A stretch of 64,000 nucleotides of DNA, from contig NZ_FOPZ01000003.1 of assembly GCF_900113615.1 (NCBI RefSeq), forward strand, positions 1-64,000, read 5' to 3'. The position numbers and the translations under genes were made by a program. Position 1 is the stretch's first letter, and each line of letters starts with the position of its first letter. Under the pieces are notes generated by a model, which did no database searches, had not been told where the DNA came from, and saw nothing but the letters and a program-made list of their open reading frames with translations. Below are positions 60,010 to 64,000 of this stretch, piece after piece. The stretch comes from Halorubrum aquaticum. GTDB lineage: Archaea > Halobacteriota > Halobacteria > Halobacteriales > Haloferacaceae.

Positions 60010-61401
60010 TCACTCTCCGAGTGCGGCAGCAATGTCGTCGATCGTATAGAGACGTAAATCGTCACGTCCGGCAGCGGCTTCGCGGACGCTATCCGTAAAC
60101 CCGCTCCGAGAGAACAGCGCGTATTCGACGGTTCGCGTGCCACCGCCCGAGGGCTGCCATCGGAGTTCCTCGACGTGCGTCTCCAGCGATGCCAGCGCGC
60201 CGTAGTCGAGCGGCGATTCCTGATATTTACACTCGCCGACGACGAGCGTTTCCTCGTCGGTGAGTCCGACGACATCGATCTCGTGGTCCTGATACCACCA
60301 CTGTCCGACATCGACGATCGGCGTCTCATCGTACAACGTCCACAGGGCCTCACAGCACAGTTGCTCGAAGGCGGGAGCGACGAAGTCCGCCATTTCCGGC
60401 TCGACGAGTCGTTCGTAGCCCTCGTCGCCAAATTGATCGTAGCGATCCGAACTCCAGTACAGGAATCGGAACCAGAACCGGAACAAGGGGTCACGCAGCC
60501 GATACTGGCTTCGCTTGGATCGCTCCGGCTTCTCAGTCACCGGCACGTGCCGTTCGATGAGTCGAAGTCGAGAGAGCCGATCCAGATACGTCGACAGCTG
60601 GTTGTAGTCGATACCGGTCACACCGGCGATCTCGTTGCGGCCGGTCGCCCCGCCGGCGATCGCTTCGAGGATCGAGAAGTAGCGCGTCGGCTCTGTCAGC
60701 TCCATGCGGAGGACATGCTCCGGTTCGTTACGGAGCGATCCGTGACGAGTCAGCACCGTCTGCTGGATGTTCTCGCCGAGTGATCGGTCGGCGTCAAGTT
60801 CCTCGAGGTAGTAGGGAACCCCACCGAACACACTCCACGCACGCACGGCCTCGTCCGGTGTCACATCGTCTGGTAAAAACTCCGTCGCGGCGTCGAACGA
60901 GAGTTCACGGATGTCAAGTGTGAGGGACGTTCGCCCGTACAGCGGGCTGTCTCCGAGCAGCGTCGCTTCCTCCATCATGCTGATCGACGACCCGACGAGA
61001 ACGAACGTCGTCTCCGACCCGTCGAACTCGTGGTCGAACAACGCCTGTAACACCGACGGGAGACTCTCGTCCTGTTCGATCAGGTACGGAAACTCGTCGA
61101 GGACGACGATCGCGTTCCGGTCGGCCAGATACCGGAACAGTCGCTCCCAGTCTGGGCGAATATCCTCAATACCGGGAACCGTGTCAGCCGCAGCCTCGAT
61201 GAACTGTTCCAGTTGGAGGTCCCGCGTCTTCTGTCGTGCCTGATAGAAGACCGCGTTCTCTCGTCCCTCAAGCGCCTTCTTCACGAGTCTCGTCTTTCCC
61301 AGCCGTCGCCGTCCGTACACGACAGCGAGATCCGCGGTCTCCGAGTCGAAAAGACTGTGAAGCCGCTTCAACTCCTCCGACCGGTTCACGAAGTCTGCCA
61401 T
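60010..61401 (-). CDS. archaeal AAA/STAND ATPase with DUF234 domain (second copy)
   Basis: A 463-residue paralogue of 14600-16003. Walker A is YGRRRLGKTR at about 29-38, Walker B is NAIVVLDEFPYL near 95-106, and VLVGSSISMMEEA is the sensor. A winged helix covers about 255-290. The DUF234 domain has DHEIDVVGLTDEETLVVGECK, the PD-(D/E)XK-like core. It starts at the ATG at 61401, downstream of an AT-rich region with two palindromes. The role is unknown, perhaps defence or mobility. Confidence 0.85.
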   Translation of the reverse strand: MADFVNRSEELKRLHSLFDSETADLAVVYGRRRLGKTRLVKKALEGRENAVFYQARQKTRDLQLEQFIEAAADTVPGIEDIRPDWERLFRYLADRNAIVVLDEFPYLIEQDESLPSVLQALFDHEFDGSETTFVLVGSSISMMEEATLLGDSPLYGRTSLTLDIRELSFDAATEFLPDDVTPDEAVRAWSVFGGVPYYLEELDADRSLGENIQQTVLTRHGSLRNEPEHVLRMELTEPTRYFSILEAIAGGATGRNEIAGVTGIDYNQLSTYLDRLSRLRLIERHVPVTEKPERSKRSQYRLRDPLFRFWFRFLYWSSDRYDQFGDEGYERLVEPEMADFVAPAFEQLCCEALWTLYDETPIVDVGQWWYQDHEIDVVGLTDEETLVVGECKYQESPLDYGALASLETHVEELRWQPSGGGTRTVEYALFSRSGFTDSVREAAAGRDDLRLYTIDDIAAALGE

Positions 61402-61430
61402 GGCGACGGGTTCGTGACTCCGAAATAAAA

Positions 61431-61459
61431 ATATTCTGAATAATCATATTCTAGAATAT
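61431..61459 (-). promoter_or_regulatory. palindromes upstream of the second DUF234 ATPase
   Basis: ATATTCTAGAATAT at 61446-61459 is a perfect palindrome, and ATTCTGAAT at 61433-61441 is a close relative. A TATA-like stretch (AAATAAAAATA, 61423-61433) lies 22-32 bases before the start codon. The architecture resembles the other ATPase promoter. Confidence 0.5.
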
Positions 61460-61482
61460 CATACTTAGATATATTATAATGG

Positions 61483-61791
61483 CTAGTGACGAGCAGCAAT
61501 CGACGGGGTCGCCTCAGGTGCTGTCGAGACGTCCTCCTTGCTCAAGCGCAGGTCGTCGAGGTCCTCGATCCCGTAGCCGCGGAGGACCGTCGCGGCCAAC
61601 TCGCCCTGTGCGGTCAGTTCGTGCGGCGATCCCACGGTAACCAGCCCGAGGGTACGCGCGCTCGCCACGGTCTCGTCGCCGGCCCCGAAACCGTACTCGT
61701 CGGCGATGACGTCGACGAGTTCATCGCGCGCGAGCGGGCCGTACCGGTCGAGCGCGGTCACCACGCGGTCGAACACCGCCGGCTCGTTCAT
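61483..61791 (-). CDS. small winged-helix-like haloarchaeal protein
   Basis: A 102-residue protein from the ATG at 61791. The parts FDRVVTALDRYGPLARDELVDVI, ADEYGFGAGDETVASARTLGLV and ELTAQGELAATVL look like a winged helix. Such small proteins are scattered in haloarchaeal chromosomes as putative regulators. It is downstream of the hydrolase region and separate from the ATPase. Confidence 0.55.
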   Translation of the reverse strand: MNEPAVFDRVVTALDRYGPLARDELVDVIADEYGFGAGDETVASARTLGLVTVGSPHELTAQGELAATVLRGYGIEDLDDLRLSKEDVSTAPEATPSIAARH

Positions 61792-61955
61792 ACCGGAGTC
61801 ACATCCGCGCGGACGATAATCGATTCTCCCGTTTCGCGGCGAGGGGTCCCCCGTTTCGCGACGGGTGACCCCGCCTCGAATGGCAGGAGTGTCGATGCCA
61901 CGCAAGCGTCGGACATATAGGCCGTCGCCGCGTACGCCGGGTCGACACGACGACC

Positions 61956-62558
61956 ATGATGCTTCCGACACACGCGACGGTGGGGTTGGCGATCGCGGCC
62001 CCGATCTCCGCGCTCGCGCCCGACCTCGCTCCCGCCGCGCTCGCCGGCGCGCTCGCCGGGAGCGTCCTCCCCGACCTCGATCTCTACTCGGGTCATCGGC
62101 GAACCCTTCACTACCCCACGGTCTACGCCCTCCTCGCGGCTCCGGCGGTCGTCCTCGCGGCGGTCTCGACGCTCCCAGCGGCCGTCGCGCTCGCCGCGTT
62201 CCTCGTCGGGGCGGCGGTCCACTGCCGCATGGACCGGTACGGCGGCGGTCTCGAGCTTCGACCGTGGGAGGAGAACTCCGATCGCGCGGTGTACGACCAC
62301 GTCCGGGGCCGCTGGCGTCGCCCGAAACGCTGGATCCGGTACGACGGCTCGCCGGGTGACCTGACGCTTCTCGTCGCCCTGACGCTTCCACTTCTCGTCG
62401 TTCTCGAGGGTCCGTTTCGGCTCGTCGCCGCCGCCGCACTCGCCGTCGGCGTCACCTACGTCGCGCTTCGCCGGCGGCTCGCTTCCCTCGCTCCGGTCGT
62501 GTTCGGCTACGCCCCGGAGGTGCTGTCACGGTACGTCCCGGACCGCTACCGGCGGTAG
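61956..62558 (+). CDS. metal-dependent membrane hydrolase (DUF457/YdjM-like)
   Basis: A 200-residue membrane protein. THATVGLAIAA and GSVLPDLDLYSGHRRTLHYP carry the conserved His and Asp residues of the DUF457 family, with HRRTLHYP as the second motif. About four membrane helices follow. The family consists of probable metal-dependent membrane hydrolases related to LexA-regulated YdjM. The ATG at 61956 is one of two adjacent; the second (61959) differs by one residue. Confidence 0.75.
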   Translation: MMLPTHATVGLAIAAPISALAPDLAPAALAGALAGSVLPDLDLYSGHRRTLHYPTVYALLAAPAVVLAAVSTLPAAVALAAFLVGAAVHCRMDRYGGGLELRPWEENSDRAVYDHVRGRWRRPKRWIRYDGSPGDLTLLVALTLPLLVVLEGPFRLVAAAALAVGVTYVALRRRLASLAPVVFGYAPEVLSRYVPDRYRR

Positions 62559-62570
62559 CTCCCGCCGACT

Positions 62571-62660
62571 CGCGAACTCGACTGCGGCCCGACTCACGGT
62601 CACGAACTCGACTGCGATCCGACCCACGGTCACGAACTCGACTGCGATCCGACCCACGGA
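62571..62660. repeat. 30-bp tandem repeat, three units
   Basis: Units at 62571-62600, 62601-62630 and 62631-62660. The second and third differ only in the last base; the first has a few changes (CGCGAACTCG in place of CACGAACTCG). It lies just after the hydrolase stop codon. It holds no ORF and may be a slippage product. Confidence 0.8.
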
Positions 62661-62731
62661 CTCGATCCGCGGACGCGACCCGGCGTTCGTCACAAACACT
62701 TATCACTGCGTGTTGGCAGCATCTCACGTAT

Positions 62732-64000
62732 ATGAGCGGGACCCTCGACATGATCCGCGTCCTTCACGTCGACGACGATCCGGGTCTCGCCGAGATGGTC
62801 GCGACGTTCCTCGAACGCGAGGACGACCGCATCGAGGTTCGGACCGAGCACGACGCCGAGGCGGGACTGCGAGCGTTGGCGGACGACGAGGTCGACTGTG
62901 TCGTCTCCGACTACGACATGCCCGGTCGCGACGGCATCGAGCTCCTGCGAGCCGTTCGGGCGGACCATCCGGACCTGCCGTTCGTCCTCTTCACGGGAAA
63001 GGGAAGCGAGGAGGTCGCGAGCGAGGCGATCTCCGCGGGGGTCACCGACTACCTCCAGAAACGTAGCGGCACCGAACAGTACGCGCTCCTCGCGAACCGG
63101 ATCCGCAACGCCGTCGACGCCGATCGGGCTCGCGAGTTGTTGGCGGAGCGCACTCGCCGTCTGGAGACGCTCATCGAGAACCTGCCCGGGATGATCTACC
63201 GATGTCGAAACACCCCGGAATGGCCGATGGAGACCGTCGAGGGCGAAGCCGAATCGCTCACCGGGTACACGGCCGAGACGCTGGAGCGAAACGAGGTGGT
63301 GTGGGGCGAGGAGGTGATCCACCCGGACGACCGCGAGAACGCCTGGTCCGCCGTCCAGGAGGCGATCGAGACCGACGGCACCTTCGAAGTGACCTACCGG
63401 ATCCATACGAGGGCCGGCGAGACGAAGTGGCTCTGGGAGCGCGGACGTACCGTCCGCGACGACGGCGGCCTCGAGGCGCTCGAGGGGTTCATCACCGACA
63501 TCACGGACCGGAAGGAACGCGAACGGCGGCTCGAACGGACCACGACCCGGCTCGAGGCGCTCTTCGAGAACTCCCCCGACATGATCGACGTCCACGACGC
63601 CGAGGGGACGATCCTCGACGCGAACCCACGACTGTGTGCGGAGACCGGCTACGACGAGTCGGAACTGGTCGGAACCAAGGTCTGGGACCTCGATCGTCGA
63701 CTCGATCCCGACGAGGCTCGCGAGATCTGGAGGGAGATGGACGTCGAGGACCGGCTGGAGCTCGAAAGCGAGTTCGAGCGCCGCGACGGGTCGACGTTCC
63801 CCGTCAAGGTCCACCTCAGACGCTTCGACATCGACGGCGAGAAGCGATTCCTGGTGAGCAGTCGAAACGTCGCCGATCGAAAGCGTCGAGACCGGAAACT
63901 CGAGGAGCTGCGGGAGCGAACGCAACGACTCAACTACACGCGGACCGTCGAGGAGACGACGCGGCTGGCGACGGAGGCGGCCGACGAGATCATCGGCGCG
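62732..64000 (+). CDS. response regulator-PAS-PAS sensor, cut by window edge
   Basis: The first 423 residues are present. A receiver domain (VLHVDDDPGLAEMVATFL, CVVSDYDMPGRDG with the phosphorylated Asp near 60, VLFTGKG, LQKRSG Lys) is followed by two PAS domains (about 140-265 and 270-385) and the start of a GAF domain (LNYTRTVEETTRLATEAADE). Haloarchaeal proteins of this layout continue into a histidine kinase or HTH-10 output domain, which lies beyond the window. The start is the ATG at 62732, 15 bases after CACTTATCAC. Confidence 0.85.
   Translation, partial: MSGTLDMIRVLHVDDDPGLAEMVATFLEREDDRIEVRTEHDAEAGLRALADDEVDCVVSDYDMPGRDGIELLRAVRADHPDLPFVLFTGKGSEEVASEAISAGVTDYLQKRSGTEQYALLANRIRNAVDADRARELLAERTRRLETLIENLPGMIYRCRNTPEWPMETVEGEAESLTGYTAETLERNEVVWGEEVIHPDDRENAWSAVQEAIETDGTFEVTYRIHTRAGETKWLWERGRTVRDDGGLEALEGFITDITDRKERERRLERTTTRLEALFENSPDMIDVHDAEGTILDANPRLCAETGYDESELVGTKVWDLDRRLDPDEAREIWREMDVEDRLELESEFERRDGSTFPVKVHLRRFDIDGEKRFLVSSRNVADRKRRDRKLEELRERTQRLNYTRTVEETTRLATEAADEIIGA

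Overview
The window is from a halophilic archaeon (class Halobacteria). Proteins are strongly acidic, several transcripts look leaderless with an archaeal TATA element about 25 bases before the ATG, and many families are haloarchaeal (bat-type HTH-10 regulators, DUF7344-like winged helices, Tat-exported enzymes, a COG1361/RND pair, an IS6-type ISH element). The genus cannot be fixed from the sequence alone.

Three kinds of DNA alternate. Bases 1-38.8 kb are an accessory region, visibly more AT-rich than what follows, with recombinases, transposon pieces, candidate defence operons and pseudogenes. Bases 38.9-49.9 kb are ordinary GC-rich core chromosome: M29 aminopeptidase, DUF2237 protein, PepF, RimI, PAS histidine kinase, RND transporter with COG1361 partner, TetR regulator. 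Bases 49.9-59.0 kb are a second island: an IS6-type element with clean target duplications, then an integrated element in tRNA-Arg(CCG) whose 13-base tRNA 3' end recurs at 57877 and, with one change, at 59010. From 59.1 kb to the end there are mixed genes: SWIM-finger protein, DUF234 ATPase, metal-dependent hydrolase, and a response-regulator/PAS sensor cut by the window edge.

Layout of the first island: an IS110 transposase start with a structured candidate bridge-RNA region (1-240); a three-gene GHKL-ATPase operon (0.4-4.1 kb); a winged-helix, zinc-ribbon, split AddB-like and AddA-like helicase-nuclease operon (5.3-12.2 kb); a tyrosine recombinase with C-terminal membrane segments; a DUF234 ATPase behind palindromic operators; an AbrB-like protein with a serine recombinase; a block of plasmid/virus-type genes of unknown function, including a degenerate kinase-fold protein (17.5-22.4 kb); a metabolic and surface cluster (22.5-33.4 kb) with methyltransferase, CPBP protease, exported serine hydrolase, alpha/beta hydrolase, cytochrome P450 and amidohydrolase plus three regulators; a membrane-bound winged helix between two exported proteins that share a palindromic operator (33.5-35.7 kb); and a degraded end with tRNA-Leu-like fragments and a frameshifted VapBC pair (36.9-38.8 kb).

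The strongest candidates for an undescribed system are the seven-member operon at 5.3-12.2 kb (a RecBCD/AddAB-like engine with its own DNA-binding and zinc-ribbon proteins and a split AddB subunit) and the GHKL operon just upstream. The tandem attachment sites around a Doc toxin module and the membrane winged-helix regulon are the next best.
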